From: an uncultured Pelagibacteraceae bacterium
GTDB lineage: Bacteria; Pseudomonadota; Alphaproteobacteria; Pelagibacterales; Pelagibacteraceae
Length of the DNA: 22,371 bases
Assembly (NCBI GenBank): GCA_902509725.1
Contig: CABWYI010000011.1
Span: 1-22,371, forward strand
Direction of reading: 5' to 3'
This document shows positions 8,035 through 15,984 of this stretch, piece after piece (the stretch's first letter is position 1; every line of letters starts with the position of its first letter). The notes beneath the pieces are model-generated. The model worked only from the letters and a program-made list of their open reading frames with translations, had not been told where the DNA came from and made no database searches. The translations under genes and the position numbers were made by a program.

Positions 8035-8297
8035 TGTTTAAAGAGATAAAATATTTATTATTTATATTTATAATTTGTTTATTTCTTTTTTTGACTGGAA
8101 ATTATTATTTTTCGGATACTAATAGAAAGAATTCTTACCGATCATTAACAACAATTGATGATAAAATAAAAATTTATAGTAAAGAATTGCCTGTTTTAGA
8201 GGATGATACTATAAATATTATCGAATATGTTGAGCAATCAAATAATAAAAAAAAGAAAAAATTTAATTTTTGGAAATTATTAGAAAATGATGAATAA
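8034..8297 (+). CDS. Small membrane protein in the SPOR-protein slot between argS and nagZ
   Basis: This 87-residue protein has one strong hydrophobic segment at about residues 5-26, then an Asn/Lys/Asp-rich tail ending in a lysine run and FNFWKLLENDE. I recognise no domain. Many alphaproteobacteria have, between argS and nagZ, a larger membrane-anchored protein with a C-terminal SPOR (peptidoglycan-binding) domain. Position, direction and topology suggest this is a reduced descendant keeping only the anchor, but homology cannot be shown by eye. It overlaps argS by 1 bp and nagZ by 11 bp, so it is probably translated as part of the operon. The tight overlaps at both ends argue that the frame is real. 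Confidence 0.75.
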   Translation: MFKEIKYLLFIFIICLFLFLTGNYYFSDTNRKNSYRSLTTIDDKIKIYSKELPVLEDDTINIIEYVEQSNNKKKKKFNFWKLLENDE

Positions 8298-9237
8298 TCG
8301 TCGATCCTTTATTGTTGGTATCAATTCAACAAAATTGTCTTCGAAAGAAAAATTTTTTTTAAAAACATATAAACCTTGGGGTGTAATATTATTTACAAGG
8401 AATATCAAAAATATTAACCAAACGTTAAGTTTAACTTCATCAATTAGAAAAATTTTTAATGATATAAAATATCCAATACTTATCGACCAAGAGGGAGGCC
8501 GAGTTAATAGACTTAAAAATATTATTACTTTTGAAAATCTTAGTTCTGAATATTTTGGAAAAAAATATTTAAAAGATATACGTGAATTTAAATTTGTTTA
8601 TAAATTATTTATAGATAAAACCTCATATTTACTTAAATCAATAGGTGCCAACATAAATACATCACCTGTATTGGATTTAAAAGTTAAAGGTGCTTCAAAT
8701 ATTATTGGGGATAGATCATTTTCTAAAGATCCTAAAATTGTTTCTAAAATAGGAGATTATTGTATTGATTACTTTCATGAAAATGGAATAGGTACTGTTA
8801 TTAAACATATTCCAGGCCATGGATTAGCTAAGGTGGATAGCCATTTTTTCACTCCAATCGTAAATAAAAAAATTAATTATTTAGTAAAAAAAGATTTTCT
8901 GCCGTTTAAAAATAAAAACGCTTTATTTGCTATGACAGCGCATATTATCTTTAATAAAATTGACAACATAAACACCGTTACTCATTCTAAAAAATTAATA
9001 AATATAATTAGAAAAAAGATAGGCTTTAAAAACATCCTAATTTCAGATGATTTATCAATGAAAAGTTTAAAGGGAACTCTTAAAGAAAATATAATTAAAG
9101 CGTTTAATGCAGGTTGTAATCTGGCCCTTCATTGCAACGGTAATTACAAGGAGATGGAAATAGTTGGAAAAAACTCTCCTTTAATTGATAAATTTATTAC
9201 AAAAAAAACATCACAATTTTATAAAATTTTAAGCTAA
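8287..9237 (+). CDS. nagZ: Beta-N-acetylhexosaminidase NagZ
   Basis: This is a glycoside hydrolase family 3 enzyme that removes N-acetylglucosamine from anhydromuropeptides during cell-wall recycling in the cytoplasm. It has 316 residues, slightly short of E. coli NagZ. Landmarks are IDQEGGRVNRL near 61-71, the catalytic loop KHIPGHG near 173-179 followed by DSH, and the nucleophile block SDDLSM starting at residue 253. No signal peptide is seen, as expected. Two adjacent ATGs (8287 and 8290) are possible starts; the difference is one residue. It overlaps the preceding gene by 11 bp and precedes scpA by 9 bp. Peptidoglycan recycling also fits the presumed cell-wall role of the preceding slot. 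Confidence 0.93.
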   Translation: MMNNRRSFIVGINSTKLSSKEKFFLKTYKPWGVILFTRNIKNINQTLSLTSSIRKIFNDIKYPILIDQEGGRVNRLKNIITFENLSSEYFGKKYLKDIREFKFVYKLFIDKTSYLLKSIGANINTSPVLDLKVKGASNIIGDRSFSKDPKIVSKIGDYCIDYFHENGIGTVIKHIPGHGLAKVDSHFFTPIVNKKINYLVKKDFLPFKNKNALFAMTAHIIFNKIDNINTVTHSKKLINIIRKKIGFKNILISDDLSMKSLKGTLKENIIKAFNAGCNLALHCNGNYKEMEIVGKNSPLIDKFITKKTSQFYKILS

Positions 9238-9246
9238 TATTGATTA

Positions 9247-9987
9247 ATGATAAAAAATGATTCCGTTCTATTTAATGTCGAGGTTGAAAATTATAATGGT
9301 CCTTTAGATGTGTTACTTGATTTAGCAAAAGCACAAAAAGTAAATTTAGAGAACATATCAATTACAAAATTGGCAGATCAATTCCACGAGTTTGTTACAA
9401 AAGAAAAAGATTTAAATTTAGAAATAGCTTCTGAATATTTATTAATGGCTACGTGGTTAGCTTATTTAAAATCTAAATTATTATTGCCAGGAACTCCTGA
9501 GGAAGAATTTAAAGTTCAAGAAGTTGCTGAAAAATTAAAATTACAACTAAAAAAGTTAGAGTTAATAAGGTTATTATCAGAACAAATGCTTAAAAGAAAA
9601 AGATTAGGTAGAGAAATTAGAACTAGAGGAAGTAGATCAGGTATTAGGCCTATTTATAATAGTGAATATAAAGTAAATTTGTTTGAATTATTAAAAACAT
9701 ATTCATCAATAATAATGACTAAGGATTTTCAAAAAATGAATATACCTAAGTTACCCGTATTTACTACAGAAGAAGGAATAAAAACAATTAAAGAGTTTTT
9801 TGGAAAACTAATGGATTGGAAAAAATTAGATGATTTAATTCCTAAAAATTTTAAAAAAGAATTAAAGTATAAAAAAACTGGTAAAGCTGGTATTTTTGCT
9901 GGATCTTTAGAGCTTGTTAAAGAAGGCAATCTTAAAATTAAGCAACAAGAACTTTTTGATGATATTTATGTTAAGGAAATTAAATGA
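9247..9987 (+). CDS. scpA: Segregation and condensation protein A (kleisin)
   Basis: This is the kleisin subunit that bridges SMC heads and, with ScpB, forms the bacterial condensin needed for chromosome folding and segregation. It has 246 residues. The N-terminal kleisin signature YNGPLDVLLDLAKAQKVNL is followed by ISITKLADQF. LLMATWLAYLKSKLLLP at about 65-81 is highly typical of ScpA. The C-terminal third carries the SMC-contacting winged helix (KLPVFTTEEGIKTIKEFFGK onward). Its stop overlaps the scpB start by 4 bp (ATGA at 9984-9987), so the two partners are translationally coupled. An SMC gene is not in this window. Confidence 0.94.
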   Translation: MIKNDSVLFNVEVENYNGPLDVLLDLAKAQKVNLENISITKLADQFHEFVTKEKDLNLEIASEYLLMATWLAYLKSKLLLPGTPEEEFKVQEVAEKLKLQLKKLELIRLLSEQMLKRKRLGREIRTRGSRSGIRPIYNSEYKVNLFELLKTYSSIIMTKDFQKMNIPKLPVFTTEEGIKTIKEFFGKLMDWKKLDDLIPKNFKKELKYKKTGKAGIFAGSLELVKEGNLKIKQQELFDDIYVKEIK

Positions 9988-10685
9988 TAAAAAAAAAGAT
10001 TAAGAAAAAAGACAATGTTATAAATTTTCCTTCTAAATTATCCTCTGTAGAAAAAGAAATAGAAGCAATAGTTTTTGCAGCAGCAGAACCATTGGATATT
10101 AATACTATAGAAAATAAGATTTCAAAAAAAATTGATGTTGAAAAAGTATTATTAAAATTACAATCTGAATATTCTGACAGAGGTATTAATTTAGTTTGTA
10201 TTTCAAAAAAATGGTCATTCAGAACCTCTCCAAATTTATCTAATTTGATGACACAAGAAAAAACAGTTGAAAAAAAATTATCTAGAGCAGCAATTGAAAC
10301 ATTAGCTATTATCGTATACCACCAACCAGTTACCAGAGCAGAAATTGAAGAAATTCGTGGTGTTGCTTTTGGAACAAATACTCTTGAAATTTTAATGGAA
10401 CTTAATTGGGTAAAGCCAGGTGGAAGAAAAGATGTTCCAGGAAAACCCATTCAATATATAACGACTGATGATTTTTTAAGTCATTTCAATCTTCAAAAAT
10501 TATCTGATTTACCTACAGTTGATGAATTAGGTGCTGCTGGTTTAATTGATAGTACCAACATAGATAATGCAATATTTGGAACAGGTAAATTTTATAAAGA
10601 AAAACAAGATGACAAAAAAGAGGACATTTACTCAAATATTGATGAAATGTTAACTAGTACTCTTGAATCAGAAGATAATAAATAA
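9984..10685 (+). CDS. scpB: Segregation and condensation protein B
   Basis: This is the ScpA partner in the SMC-ScpAB condensin. It has 233 residues with two winged-helix domains. EKEIEAIVFAAAEPL near 22-36 opens the first. LSRAAIETLAIIVYHQPVTRAEIEEIRGV near 93-121 is the hallmark of the second, followed by GRKDVPGKPIQYITTDDFLSHF. The last ~50 residues are acidic and charged and probably unstructured. It overlaps scpA by 4 bp. The 68 bp to tatA is one of the longer gaps in the chain and may contain a secondary promoter. Confidence 0.95.
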   Translation: MIKKKIKKKDNVINFPSKLSSVEKEIEAIVFAAAEPLDINTIENKISKKIDVEKVLLKLQSEYSDRGINLVCISKKWSFRTSPNLSNLMTQEKTVEKKLSRAAIETLAIIVYHQPVTRAEIEEIRGVAFGTNTLEILMELNWVKPGGRKDVPGKPIQYITTDDFLSHFNLQKLSDLPTVDELGAAGLIDSTNIDNAIFGTGKFYKEKQDDKKEDIYSNIDEMLTSTLESEDNK

Positions 10686-10753
10686 ATTATAAATTAATAT
10701 TGTCTAAAAAAAAGGCACTTTTAAATCATTAATAAAAAGGATATAAGTTTCCT

Positions 10754-10954
10754 ATGAGCATTGGAATTTGGCAAATAGCAATAGTTGTAATACTTGTCGT
10801 ACTCCTTTTTGGAAGAGGCAAGATTTCTAGTCTTATGGGTGATGTTGCTAAAGGAATAAAAAGTTTTAAAAAAGGTATGGCATCAGATGTAACTGATGAT
10901 ACTGATCCTAAAAATATTTCCGACGAAAATCAAGATTCAAATAAAAAAGAATAA
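10754..10954 (+). CDS. tatA: Sec-independent translocase subunit TatA
   Basis: TatA assembles the pore or membrane-weakening ring for export of folded, twin-arginine proteins. It has 66 residues: a periplasmic MSIGIWQ, one short membrane helix (about 6-20), the hinge LFGRGK with the essential FG, and the amphipathic helix [18 protein letters not shown], then an acidic tail. MSIGIWQ and [14 protein letters not shown] are the alphaproteobacterial form. A purine-rich AAAAAGGA lies at 10734-10741, 12 bp before the ATG, rather far for a Shine-Dalgarno. The gap before it also holds a TTGTCT (10700-10705), a possible -35 without a convincing -10. It is followed by tatB after 5 bp. Confidence 0.96.
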   Translation: MSIGIWQIAIVVILVVLLFGRGKISSLMGDVAKGIKSFKKGMASDVTDDTDPKNISDENQDSNKKE

Positions 10955-10959
10955 ATCAC

Positions 10960-11172
10960 ATGCCTACTATTGGTTGGTTTGAGATTTTAATTGTTGTTGC
11001 AATAGCAATTATTGTACTTGGGCCAAAAGATTTTCCAGTTATGTTAAAAAAAGTAGGTTCATGGATTGGAACTATCAAAAAATACATTAACAATATTCAA
11101 AACGAAGTTTCAAACATTGATATTGAAGATAATCATATAGAAAAAAAAGAAGAAAAAAAAAATGATTCCTGA
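10960..11172 (+). CDS. tatB: Sec-independent translocase subunit TatB (very short)
   Basis: TatB, together with TatC, receives twin-arginine signal peptides. The N-terminus MPTIGWFEILIVVAIAIIVLGPKDFP shows the membrane helix with the TatB-type GP hinge (position 21-22) and an amphipathic helix PVMLKKVGSWIGTIKKYI. At 70 residues it is less than half of E. coli TatB (171), because the long cytoplasmic extension is missing; what follows residue ~50 is a short charged tail. Position between tatA and tatC and the GPKDFP motif separate it from a second TatA. It overlaps tatC by 11 bp. Confidence 0.9.
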   Translation: MPTIGWFEILIVVAIAIIVLGPKDFPVMLKKVGSWIGTIKKYINNIQNEVSNIDIEDNHIEKKEEKKNDS

Positions 11173-11932
11173 TGATAAAGAAAATGGCTTTGTAAGTCAT
11201 TTAACAGAATTAAGAAAAAGATTAATTCATAGTTTTATTTTTTTAATAATTTTTTTTATAGTTTGTTATTTTTTTGCAGAATATTTGTATGGATTTTTAG
11301 TAGATCCGTTTGCACAAGCTGTAAAAAATGATGGAACAGATAGAAGATTGATATTTACGGCACTTCAAGAAACTTTTTTAACTTACCTAAAAGTATCTTT
11401 TTTTACTGCTTTTTTTGTTACGTGTCCTTTTATACTTATGCAAATTTGGAAATTTATAGCTCCTGGTTTGTATAAACATGAAAAAACTGCAATTTTACCT
11501 TATTTAGTTTTAACACCTATTTTGTTTTTTTTAGGAGGCATGTTGGTTTATTATTTAATAATGCCCTTAGCTATAAAGTTTTTTTTGTCATTTGAAAGTT
11601 CAGGCTTGTCAACAAATTTACCAATTCAACTCGAAGCTAAGGTAAATGAGTATCTTTCATTAGTAATGAAACTTATATTTGCTTTTGGAATAAGTTTTCA
11701 ATTACCTGTAGTTTTAAGTTTATTAGCAAGAGTTGGAGTTGTTGATTCTGAATTTCTAAAAAAAAGAAGAAAGTATGTTGTTGTAATTATATTTGCTGCT
11801 GCTGCTTTGTTAACTCCTCCTGATCCTATAACGCAAATAGGTTTAGCAATACCATTATTAATTTTATATGAATTGTCTATATTTTCGGTAAAATTTATAG
11901 AAAACAAAAAATTAAAAGATTCTGATGCATAA
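11162..11932 (+). CDS. tatC: Sec-independent translocase subunit TatC
   Basis: This is the polytopic receptor for twin-arginine signal peptides, 256 residues, normal length. The cytoplasmic N-terminus carries GFVSHLTELRKRLIHS, the conserved signal-peptide binding surface. About six membrane helices follow. Further TatC marks are PFILMQIWKFIAPGLYKHEK at about 95-114 and the block around ALLTPPDPITQIGLAIPLL near 215-233. It overlaps tatB by 11 bp and serS by 8 bp, which makes tatABC-serS a tightly coupled group. Confidence 0.97.
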   Translation: MIPDDKENGFVSHLTELRKRLIHSFIFLIIFFIVCYFFAEYLYGFLVDPFAQAVKNDGTDRRLIFTALQETFLTYLKVSFFTAFFVTCPFILMQIWKFIAPGLYKHEKTAILPYLVLTPILFFLGGMLVYYLIMPLAIKFFLSFESSGLSTNLPIQLEAKVNEYLSLVMKLIFAFGISFQLPVVLSLLARVGVVDSEFLKKRRKYVVVIIFAAAALLTPPDPITQIGLAIPLLILYELSIFSVKFIENKKLKDSDA

Positions 11933-13184
11933 TTTAAAAGAAATTAGAAAAGATTTTGATGCTTTTAAAAAAGCCCTTGAAAAAAGATCTGTTGATATTA
12001 ATTTTGACAAACTTAAAGAATTTGATGAAAAAAATAGAGACTTAATCCAAAAAAAAGAAAGTTTAGAGAAAGAAAAAAAAGAAATTTCAAAATCTAAAGA
12101 TAAATCTTTATTCACTAAGTCAAAAGAAATTTCATCTTCTATAGAAAAAATAATTAATCAACAAAAATTAATTAAAGACGATTTAGAAAAAATTTTATCA
12201 AATATACCAAATATACCTCATAAAGATGTTCCTAACGGAAAAAATGAAAATGATAATATAGAAATTATTAAATCTGGCACACTACCGAAATTTAACTTCA
12301 CTCCAAAGTCTCATTTTGAATTAGGAGAAAATTTAGGAATGCTTGATTTTGATTTAGCAACTAAAACTACAGGTTCAAGATTTGTTTTTGTAAAAGATAA
12401 ATTAGCTTTATTAGAAAGAGCTCTTTCTAATTTCATGCTAGATATTCATACTTCTAAAAATAATTATGTTGAAATTTCACCACCTTTATTAGCTTCTGAA
12501 AATACAATGTTTGGCACTGGTCAACTTCCTAAATTTGAAAATGATCAATTTGAAATTAAACTTGAAGAGGGTAGTGATAGAAAGTTTTTGATACCAACCG
12601 CTGAAGTAATATTAACTAATATTGTTAAAGATAAGATTATAGATATCAAATCTTTACCTATGAGACTTGTTGCTTGTACTCCTTGTTTTAGAAAAGAAGC
12701 AGGAAGTTATGGTAAAGATACAAAAGGAATGATTAGACAACACCAATTTTATAAAGTTGAGCTGGTTAGTATTGTTGAACAGGAAAATTGTCTTGAAGAA
12801 CTCGAAAGAATGACGAATTGTGCAACAGGTATTTTAGATCTTTTAGAGTTACCTTATAGAAAAATGATTTTATGTAGTGGCGATATGGGATTCAGCGCCG
12901 AAAAAACTTATGATATTGAAGTTTGGCTACCCTCAGAAAATAAATATAGAGAAATATCATCTTGTTCATCATGCTCCACGTTTCAAGCCGTAAGAATGAA
13001 AACGAGATATAAAAACCAAAAAAAGGAAACAGTCTATGCAGGCACTCTAAATGGGAGTGGATTAGCAATAGGTCGAACTCTTATCGCTATTTTAGAAAAT
13101 TATCAGCAAAATGATGGCTCAATAACAATTCCAAAAAATCTCAGACCTTATATGAACAATTTAGAAAAAATTTCGCTCAAATAA
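11925..13184 (+). CDS. serS: Seryl-tRNA synthetase
   Basis: This class II aminoacyl-tRNA synthetase charges tRNA-Ser, and also tRNA-Sec if that exists. It has 419 residues. The N-terminal ~110 residues form the antiparallel coiled-coil arm, rich in Lys, Glu and Ser, that grips the tRNA long arm. The catalytic domain has motif 2 in CFRKEAGSYGKDTKGMIRQH (near 254-273) and motif 3 in GSGLAIGRTLIAILENYQ (near 376-394), with the typical FGTGQLPKF loop. It is a bacterial-type SerRS. It overlaps tatC by 8 bp and ends 54 bp before yajC. Confidence 0.97.
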   Translation: MHNLKEIRKDFDAFKKALEKRSVDINFDKLKEFDEKNRDLIQKKESLEKEKKEISKSKDKSLFTKSKEISSSIEKIINQQKLIKDDLEKILSNIPNIPHKDVPNGKNENDNIEIIKSGTLPKFNFTPKSHFELGENLGMLDFDLATKTTGSRFVFVKDKLALLERALSNFMLDIHTSKNNYVEISPPLLASENTMFGTGQLPKFENDQFEIKLEEGSDRKFLIPTAEVILTNIVKDKIIDIKSLPMRLVACTPCFRKEAGSYGKDTKGMIRQHQFYKVELVSIVEQENCLEELERMTNCATGILDLLELPYRKMILCSGDMGFSAEKTYDIEVWLPSENKYREISSCSSCSTFQAVRMKTRYKNQKKETVYAGTLNGSGLAIGRTLIAILENYQQNDGSITIPKNLRPYMNNLEKISLK

Positions 13185-13186
13185 AG

Positions 13187-13213
13187 TTGTTTTAATTCAT
13201 TAGATGGTATAAA
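13187..13213 (+). promoter_or_regulatory. Candidate promoter for yajC-secD-secF
   Basis: The serS-yajC gap holds TGGTATAAA at 13205-13213, an extended -10 element (TGn before TATAAA). A TTGTTT at 13187-13192 could be a -35 with a 15 bp spacer, short but tolerable with an extended -10. It would start transcription about 20 bp before the yajC ATG. It is inferred from sequence alone in an AT-rich background. Confidence 0.42.
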
Positions 13214-13228
13214 AATTCATTTTTAATC

Positions 13229-13234
13229 AAGGAG
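13229..13234 (+). promoter_or_regulatory. Shine-Dalgarno of yajC
   Basis: AAGGAG ends 4 bp before the yajC ATG. It is the clearest ribosome binding site in the window, where most genes rely on overlap coupling or weak purine stretches. Confidence 0.75.
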
Positions 13235-13238
13235 TTTT

Positions 13239-13526
13239 ATGGAAAGTTCAGGAATAGGCCAATTTATACCGTTGATACTAATTTTTGTTATATTTTATTT
13301 TTTCTTAATTAGACCTCAGCAAAAAAAAGTCAAAGAACATAAGTCAATGGTTGAAGGTTTAAAAAAAGGAGACAAAGTTGTTACTTCTGGTGGAATTACA
13401 GGAACAATTTCTCGAATTGTTGATAATGATAAAGTAGAAGTTGAAATTGCTGATAACGTTACTGTTGAGGTTGTTCGTGGCACTGGTATTCAAAGTTTAA
13501 TGAACTCTCAAGAAATTAAGAAATAA
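13239..13526 (+). CDS. yajC: Sec translocon accessory subunit YajC
   Basis: YajC is a single-span membrane protein that associates with SecD, SecF and SecYEG. It has 95 residues: a membrane helix near 7-22 (FIPLILIFVIFYFFLI), then the family motif RPQQKKVKEHKSMVEGLKKG and the cytoplasmic beta domain DKVVTSGGITGTISRI. It starts the export block yajC-secD-secF and is 16 bp before secD. A good Shine-Dalgarno precedes it. Confidence 0.96.
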   Translation: MESSGIGQFIPLILIFVIFYFFLIRPQQKKVKEHKSMVEGLKKGDKVVTSGGITGTISRIVDNDKVEVEIADNVTVEVVRGTGIQSLMNSQEIKK

Positions 13527-13542
13527 ATTTCGCATAAGTAAA

Positions 13543-15096
13543 GTGTTATACTTTTCAAAATTTAGAATATTTTTTATTTTTTTAATTTCCTTATTATTTA
13601 TTTTATTCGCTTCTTCTAATATTTTTAAGTTTACAAACAAATTACTGAATAAAAAAATTAATCTTGGCTTGGATTTACAAGGTGGCTCATATCTTTTATT
13701 AGAAATTGACAATACACCTGTAATTGAACAAAAACTTCAAAATTTAACAATCACTATTAGAAATTATTTTAAAGAAAAGAACATAAAAATCAAAAACATT
13801 AAACTGAATAATCAAAAACTTTCTTTTACAGTAGATGAGCAGTATAAAAAAATTATATTAGATGAATTTTCCGATGAAGAAAGTAATATTAATCCATATT
13901 ACCAAAGATTTAAAACACACCAATTAGACATTATCGATAGCAACAATTCATTCACTGTCAGTTATTCAAATCAAGGTATAATTGAGCTTAAAACTTCTTC
14001 TCAAGATCAAGCTCTTGAAATTGTTAGGAGAAGAGTCGATGAAATAGGTACGAACGAACCTAATATACTCAAGAGGGGAAATGATAGAATATTAGTTGAA
14101 CTGCCAGGATTAGATGATCCCATGAGAATTAAATCATTACTAGGCAAAACAGCAAACTTAACTTTCAGGTTTGTTACAAATAATACTGAAGATTCTTTTG
14201 GCACAGAAAAATTAATGTACGAAGATAGTACTGAGGAAGCTATGGTTAGCAAAAGAATAATTTTAAGCGGTGATAATCTTTTAGATGCACAACCAAGAAT
14301 GAATAATGAAACTAATGAAACCGTTGTTTCTTTTACTCTTGATAGAGTAGGAGCCAAAAGATTTGGTAAAGCTACTTCTACTGGCATAGGCAAGCAATTA
14401 GCAATAGTTTTAGATGGAAAAATCATAAGTGCTCCTGTTATCAGGGATACTATTGCTAGTGGATCAGGTCAAATAAGCGGAGGTTTTACTTTTGAATCAG
14501 CTACAGACCTTGCTCTATTATTAAGATCTGGAGCGTTACCTGCACCATTAAAAATTATTGAAGAAAGAACGGTAGGACCAGATTTAGGACAAGACTCAAT
14601 TAATGCCGGTATGATTGCACTGATAATTGGATTTTTTCTTGTTATTTTATTTATCTTTATCAAATATAAAATATTTGGCCTTATCACAAATGTAGCTTTA
14701 ATTATTAATTTATTTATTTTAGTTGGAGTTTTAACAATTTTTGAAGCGACTTTAACATTACCAGGTATAGCTGGCATAATATTAACTGTAGGCATGGCTG
14801 TTGATGCAAATGTTTTGATATTTGAAAGAATAAAAGAGGAATTAAGAAATGAAAAAAATAATTTGATAGCTTTTGATAGTGGTTATACAAAATCAAGAAC
14901 TGCTATTCTTGACGCAAACATAACAACCTTAATTGCTGCAATTATTTTATTTTTTATGGGCTCAGGCCCAATAAAAGGTTTCTCTTTAACCTTAGGTATT
15001 GGAATTTTTACAACACTTTTCTCAGTATATTTTATCGCAAGATTATTGACAGTTTTATACGTATCAAAAAATAAAGAAAAAGAAGGTTTAATTTAA
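13543..15096 (+). CDS. secD: Protein translocase subunit SecD (GTG start)
   Basis: SecD, with SecF, uses the proton motive force to pull proteins through SecYEG on the periplasmic side. It has 517 residues, shorter than E. coli (615) but usual for alphaproteobacteria. The first membrane helix is at about 7-25, then NLGLDLQGGSYLLLEI (40-55), the large periplasmic P1 region with IVRRRVDEIGTNEP and ILVELPGLDDP, and a C-terminal block of membrane helices from ~345. The latter contains GMAVDANVLIFERIKEEL (near 417-434), the conserved proton-path region. The start is GTG at 13543: no ATG lies in frame between the yajC stop and the first membrane helix. Its stop directly abuts the secF ATG. Confidence 0.95.
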   Translation: MLYFSKFRIFFIFLISLLFILFASSNIFKFTNKLLNKKINLGLDLQGGSYLLLEIDNTPVIEQKLQNLTITIRNYFKEKNIKIKNIKLNNQKLSFTVDEQYKKIILDEFSDEESNINPYYQRFKTHQLDIIDSNNSFTVSYSNQGIIELKTSSQDQALEIVRRRVDEIGTNEPNILKRGNDRILVELPGLDDPMRIKSLLGKTANLTFRFVTNNTEDSFGTEKLMYEDSTEEAMVSKRIILSGDNLLDAQPRMNNETNETVVSFTLDRVGAKRFGKATSTGIGKQLAIVLDGKIISAPVIRDTIASGSGQISGGFTFESATDLALLLRSGALPAPLKIIEERTVGPDLGQDSINAGMIALIIGFFLVILFIFIKYKIFGLITNVALIINLFILVGVLTIFEATLTLPGIAGIILTVGMAVDANVLIFERIKEELRNEKNNLIAFDSGYTKSRTAILDANITTLIAAIILFFMGSGPIKGFSLTLGIGIFTTLFSVYFIARLLTVLYVSKNKEKEGLI

Positions 15097-15984
15097 ATGA
15101 TAGCTTTTAATAAATATTATAATAAATTTAATATTTTATCAGTTTCACTTGTAGTGATTTCAATGCTTTTTTTGTTATTCAAAGGATTAAACTTTGGTAT
15201 AGATTTTAAAGGAGGTACTCTTATTGAATTAAGGTCTACTGACTCTAAAATTAACGTTTCTTCACTAAGAGATAATCTTAATCAAATGAATTTAGGAGAC
15301 ATATCAGTTAAAAAATTTGGTAATGATACTGATTATTTAATAAAATTTGAAATTAATGATAATAAAAATGTCGTTGAGGAAATCAAAACTAATTTAGATA
15401 AATCATTTGGAAACAATTTTAATTTTAGAAGAGTTGAAAATGTAGGTCCCAAAGTAAGTGCTGAATTACTAAGGTCAGGTATAATAGCTATCTCAGTGGC
15501 TTTAGCGCTAATGTTAATTTATATATGGATTAGATTTGAATGGCAGTTTAGCTTAGGGGCAATAATAGCTTTATTTCATGATGTGATTGTTACGCTTGGA
15601 CTTTTTTCATTGCTAGGTCTTGAAATTAATTTATCAATCATTGCCGCTGTGTTAACCATTGTTGGTTATTCAATGAATGATACAGTTGTTATTTTTGATA
15701 GGGTAAGAGAAAATTTAAGAAAATATTCAGATATTAAAATTTTTGATTTAACAAATATTTCAATTAATGAAACTTTATCGAGAACTTTGATTACATCTGG
15801 CACAACTTTATTGGCTTTATTATCAATATTTCTCTTTGGTGGTGAAGTTTTGAAGGGTTTTTCTTTAGCTATGATATTTGGTGTGATTTTTGGAACATAC
15901 TCATCAATTTATATTGCTAATACTGTTCTTGTAAGACTTAATGTAACACAAAAAACAGTTTTGAGAGAAGATAATAAAAATTAA
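15097..15984 (+). CDS. secF: Protein translocase subunit SecF
   Basis: SecF is the SecD partner, an RND-superfamily membrane protein, 295 residues. It has a first membrane helix at ~12-30, GLNFGIDFKGGTLIELR (30-46), a small periplasmic domain ending near RRVENVGPKVSAELLRSG, and five further helices. GYSMNDTVVIFDRVREN near 189-205 is the SecF signature, and GTTLLALLSIFLFGGEVLKGF follows. It begins right after the secD stop with no gap. It is the last gene of the rightward chain and overlaps the convergent membrane-protein gene by 4 bp, with no hairpin terminator between them. Confidence 0.96.
   Translation: MIAFNKYYNKFNILSVSLVVISMLFLLFKGLNFGIDFKGGTLIELRSTDSKINVSSLRDNLNQMNLGDISVKKFGNDTDYLIKFEINDNKNVVEEIKTNLDKSFGNNFNFRRVENVGPKVSAELLRSGIIAISVALALMLIYIWIRFEWQFSLGAIIALFHDVIVTLGLFSLLGLEINLSIIAAVLTIVGYSMNDTVVIFDRVRENLRKYSDIKIFDLTNISINETLSRTLITSGTTLLALLSIFLFGGEVLKGFSLAMIFGVIFGTYSSIYIANTVLVRLNVTQKTVLREDNKN

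Noticed and set aside
9980..10450. A 156-codon minus-strand frame
   Set aside because: It lies wholly antisense to scpB, has no recognisable motif, and scpB is clearly real.
10710..10722. A small inverted repeat AAAAG-GCA-CTTTT between scpB and tatA as a terminator
   Set aside because: The stem is only 5 bp, mostly A-T, with no U tract after it, so it is not a credible intrinsic terminator.
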